Positions 19,256 to 28,795 of a DNA stretch of 64,000 bases are shown piece by piece (positions within the stretch are counted from its first letter, which is position 1; every line of letters starts with the position of its first letter). The stretch is taken from contig NZ_CP114882.2 of the NCBI RefSeq assembly GCF_027474525.2, positions 930,001-994,000 on the forward strand, read 5' to 3'. Origin of the DNA: Flavobacterium lacustre. Lineage in GTDB: Bacteria; Bacteroidota; Bacteroidia; Flavobacteriales; Flavobacteriaceae. The notes below the pieces were generated by a model. The model was not told the origin of the DNA and did no database searches. It saw only the letters and a list, made by a program, of their open reading frames with translations. The translations under genes and the position numbers were made by a program.

Positions 19256-19858
19256 TTAGGTGTTTTTATGAAATGCTTTTTTATTAAAAACAATCAAAAT
19301 ACCTACGCCTGTTGAAATAGCCATGTCCGCTACATTAAAAATAGCGTTAAAAAAAGTAAACTCTCTTCCTCCCCAAATTGGTAACCAAGTTGGTAAATTT
19401 CCATGCCAGAAAGGGAAGTAAAATAAATCGACAACTTTACCATGAAACCAAGTTCCATAAGGTGTATCTGTAAATAATGTTGCTAATTGTTGTTGGCTGT
19501 CATCAAAAATCACTCCGTAAAAAACAGAATCGATTATGTTTCCGAATGCTCCGGCAAGAATTAACGAAATGGCTACTATAAGATAATTTGTGCTGTGTTT
19601 TCTTTCAACCGAATCCCACAACCAATAGCCAATTCCGCCAACGGCCAGTAAACGGAATACCGTTAAAAACAATTTACCGTAAGCGCCAGGTATTTCGGTC
19701 CCCCATGCCATTCCTTCGTTTTCGATAAAAAGAATCTTAAACCATTTGAAAACCTCAACTTCTTCACCCAAAACAAAGTTTGTTTTGATGTATATTTTAG
19801 AAAATTGATCAACAACTAATATGATGAAAATAAGGAGATACGCTTTTCGTAATGACAT
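19256..19858 (-). CDS. lspA: Lipoprotein signal peptidase (signal peptidase II)
   Basis: 200 residues with four membrane spans. It removes signal peptides from prolipoproteins after lipidation, at the inner membrane. The catalytic aspartates are Asp110 (GNIIDSVFYG) and Asp178 (FNVADMAIS), and the NEG-W-G segment matches block II. A periplasmic insertion of about 30 residues between the aspartates makes it longer than E. coli LspA (164), which is usual in Bacteroidota. It is last in the row ileS, dksA-like, lspA. Confidence 0.95.
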   Translation of the reverse strand: MSLRKAYLLIFIILVVDQFSKIYIKTNFVLGEEVEVFKWFKILFIENEGMAWGTEIPGAYGKLFLTVFRLLAVGGIGYWLWDSVERKHSTNYLIVAISLILAGAFGNIIDSVFYGVIFDDSQQQLATLFTDTPYGTWFHGKVVDLFYFPFWHGNLPTWLPIWGGREFTFFNAIFNVADMAISTGVGILIVFNKKAFHKNT

Positions 19859-19895
19859 TTTATAAATTTTAATGGCGCAAAAATAACAATTTATT

Positions 19896-19926
19896 CAAAA
19901 AAAACGCTCCCAATGGAGCGTTAATT
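19896..19926 (-). terminator. Terminator or attenuator between the dksA-like gene and lspA
   Basis: An 8-bp stem (19903-19910 with 19915-19922) followed on the minus strand by eight T. It sits between two genes that otherwise look like one operon, so some readthrough to lspA is likely. Confidence 0.7.
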
Positions 19927-19943
19927 ATTTTGTAACAAGGTGA

Positions 19944-20324
19944 TTATCGTTGTAAGTTCTTCGCTTCGATGCTCATAGTTGCATGAGGAACGATTTTCAA
20001 TCTTTCTTTCCCGATTAATTTACCCGTAACTTTACAAATTCCGTATGTTTTGTTTTCTACACGGAATAGTGCATTTTTCAAATCACGAATGAACTTTTCT
20101 TGGCGAATTGCCAATTGTGAGTTGGCTTCTTTAGACATTGTTTCGCTACCTTCTTCGAAAGCTTTGAATGTTGGCGAAGTATCATCTGTACCATTATTCA
20201 AGTCGTTCATATAGGCACTTTTTATCAAATCTAAATCAGCTTGTGCTTTTTGTATCTTTTTTTGGATTATTTCTTTGAACTCGGCTAAATCACCATCTGA
20301 GTATCGGGTCATTTCATCTATCAT
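19944..20324 (-). CDS. TraR/DksA family regulator with an incomplete zinc finger
   Basis: 126 residues: a coiled-coil N-terminal half (about 10-90) and a DksA-type C-terminal globular part, VENKTYGICKVTGKLIGKERLKIVPHATMSIEAK. DksA relatives enter the RNA polymerase secondary channel and modulate transcription with ppGpp. Of the four zinc-binding cysteines only Cys97 remains; the second is Thr100 and the distal pair is absent. This variant recurs in Flavobacteriaceae. The gene starts 7 bases after ileS and is clearly in its operon. Translation may begin at Met1 or Met5. Confidence 0.85.
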   Translation of the reverse strand: MIDEMTRYSDGDLAEFKEIIQKKIQKAQADLDLIKSAYMNDLNNGTDDTSPTFKAFEEGSETMSKEANSQLAIRQEKFIRDLKNALFRVENKTYGICKVTGKLIGKERLKIVPHATMSIEAKNLQR

Positions 20325-20331
20325 AGCTTAT

Positions 20332-23300
20332 TTATTTAGTGATTGTTATTTTTGTTTTTATTTCGTCAAATTCTATTTCTGTTCCATTTGCTATATTTTC
20401 TTCAAAAACCAAAAACTCTGTAAGCGTTTCGGATTTAATATAAGCTTCATTTGCTTTTACAGCTTCTTGTAATGTATCATTATTTTGCAAGTATACTTTA
20501 ATTTTATCAGTAACTTCAAATCCTGAATCTTTACGGATATTCTGAATTCTGTTTACCAATTCTCTTGCAATTCCTTCTTGTTTCAATTCCGGACTGATTG
20601 TAATATCTAATGCAACTGTAATGCCATTTGAATTAGCAACCAACCAACCTTCGATATCTTGGGATGTTATTTCTACATCTTCTAATGATAAAATTACATT
20701 ATTTCCTGCAATAACAATCGAAAGGCTTCCGTCTCGTTCCAATTGATTAATCTGTTCCGAAGATAAAACCTGTATCTCTTTAGAAATCAAACCCATATCT
20801 TTTCCAAAACGGGGTCCAAGTGCTTTAAAATTAGGTTTTATTTGTTTCACCAAAATACCCGAAGCATCATCTAAAAGCACAATTTCCTTCACGTTTACCT
20901 CTGCTTTTATTAGGTCCGAAACCGCCTCGATTTCAGCTCTTTGATTAGCGTCAAGTACTGGAATCATTACCTTTTGCAAAGGTTGGCGCACTTTAATCAT
21001 TTCCTTCTTTCGGAGTGATAAAACCAGTGATGAAATGGTCTGCGCTTTCTGCATTTTACTCTCTAACGATTTATCAACATAGTTTTCAACCAAAACCGGA
21101 AACGTCGCCAAATGTACCGACTCAAATTCTTCCGATTGTGTAGCCTGCGTTAAATCTCTGTAAAGTTTATCCATAAAAAACGGAGCAATTGGCGCACCTA
21201 GTTTACTTATAGTCAACAAACACGTATATAAGGTTTGATAAGCCGCAATTTTATCCTGTGCATATTCTCCTTTCCAGAAACGTCTTCTGCACAAACGAAC
21301 GTACCAATTGCTTAAATTTTCCTGTACAAAATCTGAAATCGCACGAGCGGCTTTTGTTGGTTCGTAATCGGCATAAAAACCATCCACTTCTTTTATCAAG
21401 GTATTCAATTCCGAGATAATCCATTGGTCAATTTCTGGTCTTTCGTTTAACGGAATCTCCGCTTCGGCATATTTAAAACCATCAATATTAGCATATAAAC
21501 TAAAAAACGAATATGTATTGTATAACGTTCCAAAGAATTTACGACGAACCTCAGCAATTCCTTCCAAATCAAATTTCAAGTTATCCCAAGGATTCGCATT
21601 CGAAATCATGTACCAACGTGTGGCATCAGGACCATATTCTGCTAAAGTTTCAAAAGGATCTGCGGCGTTACCCAAACGTTTGGACATTTTTTGTCCGTTT
21701 TTGTCTAAAACCAATCCGTTTGAAACTACATTTTTATAAGCTACTTTATCAAAAACTAATGTTCCAATGGCGTGTAATGTATAAAACCAACCACGGGTTT
21801 GATCCACTCCTTCGGCAATAAAATCCGCTGGAAAATCTTTGTTTTCATCAATTTTATCTTTATTTTCAAAAGGATAATGCCATTGTGCATAAGGCATTGA
21901 ACCAGAATCGAACCAAACGTCAATCAAGTCCGCCTCACGCTTCATTGGTTTTCCGGAAGCAGAAACTAATGTAATTTCATCGACTACATTTTTATGCAAA
22001 TCAATTAAATCATAGTTACTTTCGTCCATATTTCCTACTTCAAAACCTGCAAAAGGATTTGTAGTTTGAAAACCTGCCGCAATAGATTTTTCGATTTCGT
22101 TGTATAATTCTTCAACAGAACCTACTAAAATTTCTTCTTGTTTGTCTTCGGTTCTCCAAATTGGCAATGGAATTCCCCAATATCTGGAACGAGATAAATT
22201 CCAGTCGTTGGCATTTTTCAACCAATTTCCAAAACGGCCTTCACCAGTTGCTTTTGGCTTCCAGTTGATGGTTTCGTTCAAGTCAAACATTCTATCTCTA
22301 ACTTCCGTGATTTTGATAAACCAAGAATCTAACGGATAGTACAAAATAGGCTTATCGGTTCTCCAACAATGCGGATAACTGTGCACGTATTTCTCTACTT
22401 TGAATGCTTTATTTTCTTCTTTTAATCGAATGGCAATTTCTACATCTATAGAACGTTCGGGTGCTTCGCCTTCGTTGTAATATTCATTTTTCACATATTT
22501 ACCGGCATATTCACCCATATGTGACGTGAATTTTCCTTGCAAATCTACCAAAGGAACCGGAGTTCCATTTTCGTCAAGAACCAACATTGGCGGAACTTCT
22601 GGCGTAGCTTCTTTAGCCACTTTTGCATCATCTGCTCCAAAAGTTGGTGCTGTATGAACAATTCCTGTTCCATCTTCGGTGGTTACAAAATCACCAGAAA
22701 TCACTCGGAAAGCATTTTCTGGATTTTGATATGGCAAAGCAAACGGCAATAATTGTTCGTAACGAATACCAACTAAATCAGCTCCTTTACATTCTGCCAA
22801 GATTTGATATGGTATTTTTTTATCGCCTGATTTGAAATTTTCAAAATCAGCAGCTTCTGTACTTGCAAAAAATCCTTTTCCGAATTGTTTTCCAACTAAG
22901 TTTTTAGCAAGAATAACATTTACATTTTTGAAAGTATATTGATTAAATGTTTTAACTAAAACATAATCGATTTTTGGACCAACAGTCAACGCAGTGTTTG
23001 AAGGTAAAGTCCAAGGTGTTGTCGTCCATGCTAAAAATTGAAAAAGGCCTTTCATCGACCCTTCTCCGAAAAAAAGAGGATACTGTAACTTGAATGCTTT
23101 CTCAACTGTGTTCTCTGACGTTTCTCCATTAGGATAAACCGTTGCACTAAACTGCGCCACAACCGTCGTGTCTGTAACATCTCTGTAACTTCCCGGTTGA
23201 TTCACTTCGTGTGAAGATAATCCTGTTCCTGCTTTTGGAGAATACGGCTGAATTGTGTAACCTTTATACATCAAATCCTTGTTGTAGATTTGTTTCAAAA

Positions 23301-23790
23301 TCCACCAAACCGTTTCCATATATTTGGGTTTATAGGTCACATATGGATCTTCCATATCTACCCAATATCCCATTTTTTCGGTCAAATCATTCCAAACGTC
23401 CGTATAACGCATTACTGTTTTTTTACAGGCCTCGTTATATTCTTCTACCGAAATGGTTTTCCCGATATCTTCTTTTGTAATTCCTAATGCCGCTTCAGTA
23501 CCTAATTCCACAGGCAAACCATGAGTATCCCAACCCGCTTTACGCTTTACTTGGAATCCTTTTTGAGTTTTATATCTGCAGAAAATATCTTTAATGGCAC
23601 GCGCCATTACGTGGTGTATTCCAGGCAATCCATTTGCCGATGGCGGACCTTCAAAAAACACGAATGGTTGATTCCCTTCGCGAGTGGTTACACTTTTTTC
23701 AAATATGTTTTCTTCCTTCCAAAAATCAAGTACTTCTGATGCTACCTTTGGTAAGTCAAGTCCTTTGTATTCAGTAAATTTTATACTCAT
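20332..23790 (-). CDS. ileS: Isoleucyl-tRNA synthetase, type 2 (eukaryote-like), with GIHH signature
   Basis: 1152 residues. It charges tRNA-Ile in the cytoplasm. GWDTHGLPVE, the CP1 editing domain, KMSKR (about 701-705) and the long C-terminal extension identify a class Ia synthetase of the larger IleRS2 type, longer than E. coli IleRS (939). The first catalytic signature, normally HIGH after PPYANG, reads GIHH at residues 57-60 in PPSANGLPGIHHVM. An exchange of the first and third signature residues is known from a group of IleRS2 enzymes, where it is linked to very strong mupirocin insensitivity. No C-terminal zinc ribbon of the IleRS1 kind is visible. It heads the ileS, dksA-like, lspA operon. 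Confidence 0.96.
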   Translation of the reverse strand: MSIKFTEYKGLDLPKVASEVLDFWKEENIFEKSVTTREGNQPFVFFEGPPSANGLPGIHHVMARAIKDIFCRYKTQKGFQVKRKAGWDTHGLPVELGTEAALGITKEDIGKTISVEEYNEACKKTVMRYTDVWNDLTEKMGYWVDMEDPYVTYKPKYMETVWWILKQIYNKDLMYKGYTIQPYSPKAGTGLSSHEVNQPGSYRDVTDTTVVAQFSATVYPNGETSENTVEKAFKLQYPLFFGEGSMKGLFQFLAWTTTPWTLPSNTALTVGPKIDYVLVKTFNQYTFKNVNVILAKNLVGKQFGKGFFASTEAADFENFKSGDKKIPYQILAECKGADLVGIRYEQLLPFALPYQNPENAFRVISGDFVTTEDGTGIVHTAPTFGADDAKVAKEATPEVPPMLVLDENGTPVPLVDLQGKFTSHMGEYAGKYVKNEYYNEGEAPERSIDVEIAIRLKEENKAFKVEKYVHSYPHCWRTDKPILYYPLDSWFIKITEVRDRMFDLNETINWKPKATGEGRFGNWLKNANDWNLSRSRYWGIPLPIWRTEDKQEEILVGSVEELYNEIEKSIAAGFQTTNPFAGFEVGNMDESNYDLIDLHKNVVDEITLVSASGKPMKREADLIDVWFDSGSMPYAQWHYPFENKDKIDENKDFPADFIAEGVDQTRGWFYTLHAIGTLVFDKVAYKNVVSNGLVLDKNGQKMSKRLGNAADPFETLAEYGPDATRWYMISNANPWDNLKFDLEGIAEVRRKFFGTLYNTYSFFSLYANIDGFKYAEAEIPLNERPEIDQWIISELNTLIKEVDGFYADYEPTKAARAISDFVQENLSNWYVRLCRRRFWKGEYAQDKIAAYQTLYTCLLTISKLGAPIAPFFMDKLYRDLTQATQSEEFESVHLATFPVLVENYVDKSLESKMQKAQTISSLVLSLRKKEMIKVRQPLQKVMIPVLDANQRAEIEAVSDLIKAEVNVKEIVLLDDASGILVKQIKPNFKALGPRFGKDMGLISKEIQVLSSEQINQLERDGSLSIVIAGNNVILSLEDVEITSQDIEGWLVANSNGITVALDITISPELKQEGIARELVNRIQNIRKDSGFEVTDKIKVYLQNNDTLQEAVKANEAYIKSETLTEFLVFEENIANGTEIEFDEIKTKITITK

Positions 23791-23954
23791 TTTATCCTTT
23801 TCTTAATCGAGGTGCGAAAGTAAGGAATTTTGAATTTTTTAGCCACCAATTCCTGAATTAATTTTTTTTAAAACGTTATAGGATAAAATTTTATCGATGA
23901 ATTGTTACTATCTTCTAAATTATTCCTGCAATTATTCAACAAGAATGGGAAATT

Positions 23955-24668
23955 TTAAGAGAAAACTTCTTTCAAAACATCTAAAGATTTTGGTTTTTTG
24001 AATCCATCAAGATGAAAACTATAGTAATCTATAAGAATTTTCAAAACAATCTGTCTTTCAATAACATGAAAAGTTTTTTGATCGGTATCAAATTTCAAAT
24101 CGATTAGTTTTTTGAACAAATTACTTTCATGTTCGGTAAGCGAACTGATGGCATGAAAGGGGGTAAAAACACCTTCGGTCATTTCGAAAAAAGGCATGTC
24201 AATATCTGAAATATCCGGATAGAAACCCAAATATTTTGTGATTTCCAATAGTAAAATCAAATGAAAATTAGCCGTTTCATCGTGATTATCCAACCAATGC
24301 AAAGCCGTTTCAAGGAAAGTAAAAAGTGATTCGTTTTTTTCTTCCTCATGAATAGAATGATGCAAAATTTCGGAAACAAACATCACAATCGTACTTTTAT
24401 AAATATCCGAATGAATGGAATGAAAAGGAGATGCGATTTTTATTTCTTTGAAATTCTCTAAAGTTCCTTTGTTTTTATGCACCGCCTCGATTTCGAGAAT
24501 CGTCAAAGGTTGAAAGTAGGCGATTTTTTGATTCGATTTTCTAGCAGAAAAAGCATCTCGGACAAAATAGGATTTCAAACCATGTGACAACGTAAAGCAT
24601 TTTACAATCAGGCTTTTTTCCTGAAATTTTAATGCCGAAATCACAATGGCTTTGGTTTTTACTAACAT
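23955..24668 (-). CDS. recO: DNA repair protein RecO
   Basis: 237 residues starting MLVKTKAIVISALKFQEKSLIVKCFT, the N-terminal OB-fold of RecO, followed by a helical domain. RecO with RecR loads RecA on SSB-covered DNA. The open frame reaches 24728, but those 20 codons are a translated tandem repeat, so Met at 24668 is preferred. No zinc-finger cysteines are seen, as in many Gram-negative RecO proteins. It follows porZ by 70 bases on the same strand. Confidence 0.92.
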   Translation of the reverse strand: MLVKTKAIVISALKFQEKSLIVKCFTLSHGLKSYFVRDAFSARKSNQKIAYFQPLTILEIEAVHKNKGTLENFKEIKIASPFHSIHSDIYKSTIVMFVSEILHHSIHEEEKNESLFTFLETALHWLDNHDETANFHLILLLEITKYLGFYPDISDIDMPFFEMTEGVFTPFHAISSLTEHESNLFKKLIDLKFDTDQKTFHVIERQIVLKILIDYYSFHLDGFKKPKSLDVLKEVFS

Positions 24669-24733
24669 TTTAGGTGTTGGGTATTCGGTTTTAGGTATTG
24701 GTGTTCGGTTTGAATTTTTTAAACCCAATACCT
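24669..24733 (-). repeat. Short tandem and inverted repeat in front of recO
   Basis: On the minus strand two near-identical 20-21-base units of the form AAACCGAA.ACC..A.ACCTA follow each other directly before the recO ATG. The outer parts (24693-24701 with 24725-24733) also form a 9-bp inverted repeat. Confidence 0.6.
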
Positions 24734-24738
24734 GAAAC

Positions 24739-27042
24739 CTATCTGATTATCATTACTTTTTTAACTTTAGTTTCGATTCCGTCCTGCGCCGAAATAAAAA
24801 TCATATACACTCCGGAAGCAACTTTGTGTTTTCCAAAAGCCGTCGTATCCCATTCTATTGTTCCACCTTCGGAAATGGCTTCATAAACCAAATTTCCTTC
24901 GATATCGGTGATTTTCACATTGGCTTTGTCTAATAATCCGGCTATTTTAACGGTTCCCTGATATTCTGGTCGCACCGGATTTGGATAAACATATGCGCTG
25001 TTTAAATCCTCATTTGCCACCGTTGCAGTTCCTTTAAAAGAAACCAAACCTTTGGTTGTTGCTATAAAAACTTCTCCCGTCGAACTATTTATGTCAATGT
25101 CATTGATAATATTACTGGGCAATGGCGAATTACTGGTTGTAAAATGATACTTGGTTTCCTGACCGTTTGCCGAAACTAAAAACACGCCCGAATCTGCAGT
25201 ACCAATCCATTTATTATTGGCGCCATCTACCACAATATCCGTGATGAATTGTTCGTATAATAATTCCTGCGCCAAATTATCATCTATAATTATAATAGGA
25301 GTTGTTGTCAATTGCTCTTCGGTTTGAAAATTACTCACATTTGACAAAATTCGCAATCCTTTTGTCGTTCCTATCCAAAGTTGGTTTCTCGTATCGATTG
25401 CCAATGCTCTTACATCCATAATTGGTAAATTCCCATTGTCAGCACCTTGGGTTATTTTTTTGAAACTGTTCGACGTTTCATTAAAAGCAATTACTCCATC
25501 ACTATTAGTACACCACCATTTTGTACTGTTTTTATCAATAATTAATCGGCCCATACTGGTGTCTATGCTTTTATCTAAAATTACATCCAAGGAATAACTT
25601 TGCCATTGTCCCGAAGATTTTAAGACCTTTAATCCTTTTTCGATTAAACTGTTATTTACCCAAAGATTCCCAGATTTATCGAACGCTGCTCCGTTGATTC
25701 GAACATCAATATAGCTTGGGCCAAGAAATGATATTGATTCTAATCCGCTATTTGTTTGATTGTATAATATGGTTGGCACCTCATTTTCAATTTTTAATAA
25801 TCCCGAAAAAAAGGAACTCGCATATACTTCATTTTCATTATTTGGATTCACTGTAATTCTCGAAATTGCTTTTGCGCCTAAAACCGCTTCGTAAGGAATA
25901 TTAAGCCATCCTGTTTCGCTGTATTTACTTATTCCGAAAGTATTTGGTGCTCCCGGCTCAAAACTATACGGGTTATAACCGCCCGAATACCCACCGTAAA
26001 CGGTCCAAAGTGCGCTTGAAGTCGCCTGAAGCGCAAACACATTATTTCTGGAAGGCCCAATGGGAGTTATATTTTCAAAAGTCGTTGTGGTAGAAAATGG
26101 TGTAGCAAACAAACCGTTTCCTTTGGTCCCCATAAAAAGAACATCATCTATCAAAGTCGCGCAACTAAAAACCGGATTCACGTCTGTAATTTGATTACTG
26201 TTTATTTGATGGTCTATAAGCAATTGAGAATTGTATATAAAAACCGTACTCGGAGTCGTTACAATCAATTTATTTTCTCTTGCCCTCACATCCAAAACCG
26301 GCTCAGTTAAAGCCATAAAACTGGTAAATGAATTTGTGGTTGCATTGAATTTTTGCAAATTTCCCCCAGTAGTACTCGCAATAAGTTCCGTGCCAAAAGT
26401 TTCAATACTGGACCAACTGCCTCCGGAAATGGTTTCCCATTGGTTGTAGTCAATACGGTTTTTATTGGTTAAATCTGCTCTTTTAATTCCATTATTCGAA
26501 GCTGCATATATAAATCCGTTGAAAATTGCGGTTTGAGTAATACTAATTTCTGATCCATTTTCACCAATAAAATAGGTATCACCAAACTGCATGGTCTCCA
26601 AATTAAACTGAACAATTCCAAAATCACAGGAAACATAAGCAATTCCTTCAAACTCCATGAAATGATTGATTTTTTTTATGTTCGAAGGCAATTCTTTATT
26701 GATAATGTCAACAACGTTCAGCATGCTTCCGTCCGCTTCATTAATTACAATAATTAACCCATTTTCATAACCAACTATTGTTTTATTGAATGCCGAACTA
26801 TAATATAATGATGAAATCGTCTGACCCGAAAGCCCGTCTACGGTATTTATAGTTTTAATTAAATGGGTAACCGTATTTTTAGAAAACAACGCGTTTTCAG
26901 AAGCGGCAAAAACTGCCGTAGGAGACTCTGACAAATCTTTGATTTCATTGTATGAAAAATAGCCTTGCCATGACAAATTATTTTGGGAAAAACCCATTTG
27001 CACAACAATTAGAAACAAAAAATATAAAAGCCGTTTTTTCAT
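24739..27042 (-). CDS. porZ: Type IX secretion protein PorZ (two beta-propellers, C-terminal sorting domain)
   Basis: 767 residues, close to the 776 of Porphyromonas gingivalis PorZ. Signal peptide MKKRLLYFLFLIVVQMGFSQ; then repeated blade-like segments (NWGTADSGVFL-type: GNLWVNNS, KWWCTNSDGVIAF, NQLWIGTTKGLRIL, NKWIGTADSGVFLV) forming two propellers, and a C-terminal sorting domain from VYPNPVRPEYQG to KKVMIIR. PorZ belongs to the cell-surface attachment complex of the type IX system, where it handles anionic LPS for attaching cargo. Position next to recO is typical for flavobacteria. The alternative, a generic two-component-regulator propeller protein, is less likely given this context. Confidence 0.82.
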   Translation of the reverse strand: MKKRLLYFLFLIVVQMGFSQNNLSWQGYFSYNEIKDLSESPTAVFAASENALFSKNTVTHLIKTINTVDGLSGQTISSLYYSSAFNKTIVGYENGLIIVINEADGSMLNVVDIINKELPSNIKKINHFMEFEGIAYVSCDFGIVQFNLETMQFGDTYFIGENGSEISITQTAIFNGFIYAASNNGIKRADLTNKNRIDYNQWETISGGSWSSIETFGTELIASTTGGNLQKFNATTNSFTSFMALTEPVLDVRARENKLIVTTPSTVFIYNSQLLIDHQINSNQITDVNPVFSCATLIDDVLFMGTKGNGLFATPFSTTTTFENITPIGPSRNNVFALQATSSALWTVYGGYSGGYNPYSFEPGAPNTFGISKYSETGWLNIPYEAVLGAKAISRITVNPNNENEVYASSFFSGLLKIENEVPTILYNQTNSGLESISFLGPSYIDVRINGAAFDKSGNLWVNNSLIEKGLKVLKSSGQWQSYSLDVILDKSIDTSMGRLIIDKNSTKWWCTNSDGVIAFNETSNSFKKITQGADNGNLPIMDVRALAIDTRNQLWIGTTKGLRILSNVSNFQTEEQLTTTPIIIIDDNLAQELLYEQFITDIVVDGANNKWIGTADSGVFLVSANGQETKYHFTTSNSPLPSNIINDIDINSSTGEVFIATTKGLVSFKGTATVANEDLNSAYVYPNPVRPEYQGTVKIAGLLDKANVKITDIEGNLVYEAISEGGTIEWDTTAFGKHKVASGVYMIFISAQDGIETKVKKVMIIR

Positions 27043-27066
27043 TATTTTTTTAATAGTATGAATTCA

Positions 27067-27074
27067 CAAATATA
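27067..27074 (-). promoter_or_regulatory. -7 element of porZ
   Basis: TATATTTG on the minus strand, 24 bases before the porZ ATG. No TTG at the normal -33 distance. Confidence 0.5.
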
Positions 27075-27111
27075 CTACAAACGCAAGTTTCTGGATTTTG
27101 TTCTATTAAAT

Positions 27112-27155
27112 AAAAAAATGCCTTCCTCCGAAACAACGGAAGAAGGCATTTTTAA
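27112..27155 (-). terminator. Terminator of gdhA
   Basis: A stem of about 13 bp (ATGCCTTCCTCCG with CGGAAGAAGGCAT, small mismatch) and a T run on the minus strand, 16 bases after the gdhA stop. Confidence 0.85.
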
Positions 27156-27171
27156 TCTTTTGAAAAAATAA

Positions 27172-28515
27172 TTACACCACTCCTTGAGCGAGCATAGCAT
27201 CTGCTACTTTTACAAATCCGGCGATATTTGCTCCTTTTACATAGTTCACATATCCATCTTCGTCAACTCCGTATTTCTTACACTGATTGTGTATTCCTAC
27301 CATAATATCTTTCAATCTGGAATCTACTTCTTCGCTTGTCCAGTTTAAACGGATTGAGTTTTGTGTCATTTCTAATCCTGATGCTGCAACACCTCCTGCA
27401 TTTGCGGCTTTTCCTGGAGCAAAAAGCACTTTTGCTTTCAAGAATAACTTAATTGCTTCTAAGGTACAAGGCATATTTGCAGCCTCTGTTACGCAAATTA
27501 CACCATTGGCAATTAGATTTTTAGCATCTTCTTCATTCAACTCATTTTGAGTTGCACAAGGAATTGCAATATCTACTTTTACTTCCCAAACGCTTCTTCC
27601 TTTATGGAAAACTGCATTTGGATATTTCTCTATATACGCTTCGGCTCTGTTGTCTCCTCTTGCCCGCATTTCAAGCATAAATTCGATTTTTTCACCAGAA
27701 ATACCTTCTTCATCATAAATATAACCATCAGGTCCGGAAATAGTAAGTAATTTACCGCCCAAATCGTTTATTTTTAAGGCCACTCCCCAAGCTACATTTC
27801 CAAATCCGGAAATAGCAAATGTTTTGCCTTTGATTTCATGACCAATGGTTCTCAACATTTGTTCTGTGAAATAAACAACTCCATAACCCGTAGCTTCCGG
27901 TCGGATTAATGAGCCTCCGTAAGCCAATCCTTTACCGGTTAAAACACCTGTAAATTCATTTCGTATTCTTTTATATTGACCAAATAAATATCCAATTTCT
28001 CTGGCTCCAACACCAATATCTCCGGCAGGAACATCTAATTGCGGACCAATATGTCTGCACAATTCAGTCATAAACGACTGACAAAAACGCATCACTTCGG
28101 CATCTGATTTTCCTTGAGGGTCAAAATCCGATCCTCCTTTACCTCCACCCATTGGCAAAGTGGTCAAGCTATTCTTGAATACCTGCTCAAAAGCTAAAAA
28201 TTTTAAAACCGATAAATTAACTGTGTGATGAAAACGTATTCCTCCTTTGTATGGCCCGATTGCAGAATTCATTTGAATTCTAAATCCTCTGTTTACTTGA
28301 ATTTCACCTTTATCATCAACCCAAGGAACACGGAATATGATAGAACGTTCCGGCTCAGCTATTCTTAAAAGCAGGTTTTTCCCGTCATATTTCTTTTGCG
28401 CTGCTATAAATGGAATTACCGTTTCTGCAAATTCTCTAACCGCTTGAATAAATTCAGGTTCGTTTGGATTTTTGGCTTCAACTTGAGCCATAAAATCATT
28501 TATCTTTTGTAACAT
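27172..28515 (-). CDS. gdhA: NADP-type glutamate dehydrogenase
   Basis: 447 residues. It interconverts 2-oxoglutarate plus ammonium and glutamate. KGGIRFH, LPMGGGKGGSDFDPKG-like LPMGGGKGGSDFDPQG (catalytic Lys), DVPAGDIGVG and the Rossmann GFGNVAWG are all present; length matches the hexameric small GDH of bacteria (about 445-450). I chose the ATG at 28515 (MLQKINDFM); the frame extends to 28593 but overlaps the promoter. Stand-alone transcription unit with its own promoter and terminator. Confidence 0.96.
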   Translation of the reverse strand: MLQKINDFMAQVEAKNPNEPEFIQAVREFAETVIPFIAAQKKYDGKNLLLRIAEPERSIIFRVPWVDDKGEIQVNRGFRIQMNSAIGPYKGGIRFHHTVNLSVLKFLAFEQVFKNSLTTLPMGGGKGGSDFDPQGKSDAEVMRFCQSFMTELCRHIGPQLDVPAGDIGVGAREIGYLFGQYKRIRNEFTGVLTGKGLAYGGSLIRPEATGYGVVYFTEQMLRTIGHEIKGKTFAISGFGNVAWGVALKINDLGGKLLTISGPDGYIYDEEGISGEKIEFMLEMRARGDNRAEAYIEKYPNAVFHKGRSVWEVKVDIAIPCATQNELNEEDAKNLIANGVICVTEAANMPCTLEAIKLFLKAKVLFAPGKAANAGGVAASGLEMTQNSIRLNWTSEEVDSRLKDIMVGIHNQCKKYGVDEDGYVNYVKGANIAGFVKVADAMLAQGVV

Positions 28516-28559
28516 AGACAGTAATAAATTAATTAAGAAACCGTTTTCGTTTGTAAGTA

Positions 28560-28593
28560 CAAATATACATCTAAAAAGAATATTTGACGCCAA
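28560..28593 (-). promoter_or_regulatory. Promoter of gdhA
   Basis: TTG (28593-28591), a 23-base spacer and TATATTTG (28567-28560) on the minus strand; leader of about 40 bases to the ATG at 28515. Confidence 0.65.
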
Positions 28594-28739
28594 TTTTTTG
28601 TTATATCAACAGAATTATCTTTTTATTAACCTATTTTAAAGAAATATGAATTTACAATACTCTTATTACGAAAACGTTGTAGTTTTCATAAATAAACAAG
28701 TATTTGTTTACTTATCTTTAATTTTTAAGTTTTTATTTT

Positions 28740-28768
28740 TTGAAATGAATGATGTTTTTATATATTTG
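28740..28768 (+). promoter_or_regulatory. Promoter of the outer-membrane protein gene at 28796
   Basis: TTG (28740-28742), an 18-base spacer and a perfect TATATTTG (28761-28768). Transcription would start near 28775, which rules out the upstream ATG at 28646 as the translation start. Confidence 0.75.
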
Positions 28769-28795
28769 TCACGATTTGAAAAATTTATCCCCCCG

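Noticed and set aside
21513-21821. Plus-strand frames of 70-100 codons across ileS
   Set aside because: They are shadows of the ileS reading frame on the opposite strand, with no protein-like composition.
28646-28795. N-terminal extension of the outer-membrane protein from the ATG at 28646
   Set aside because: A full TTG-N18-TATATTTG promoter lies inside it and a proper signal peptide starts at 28796.
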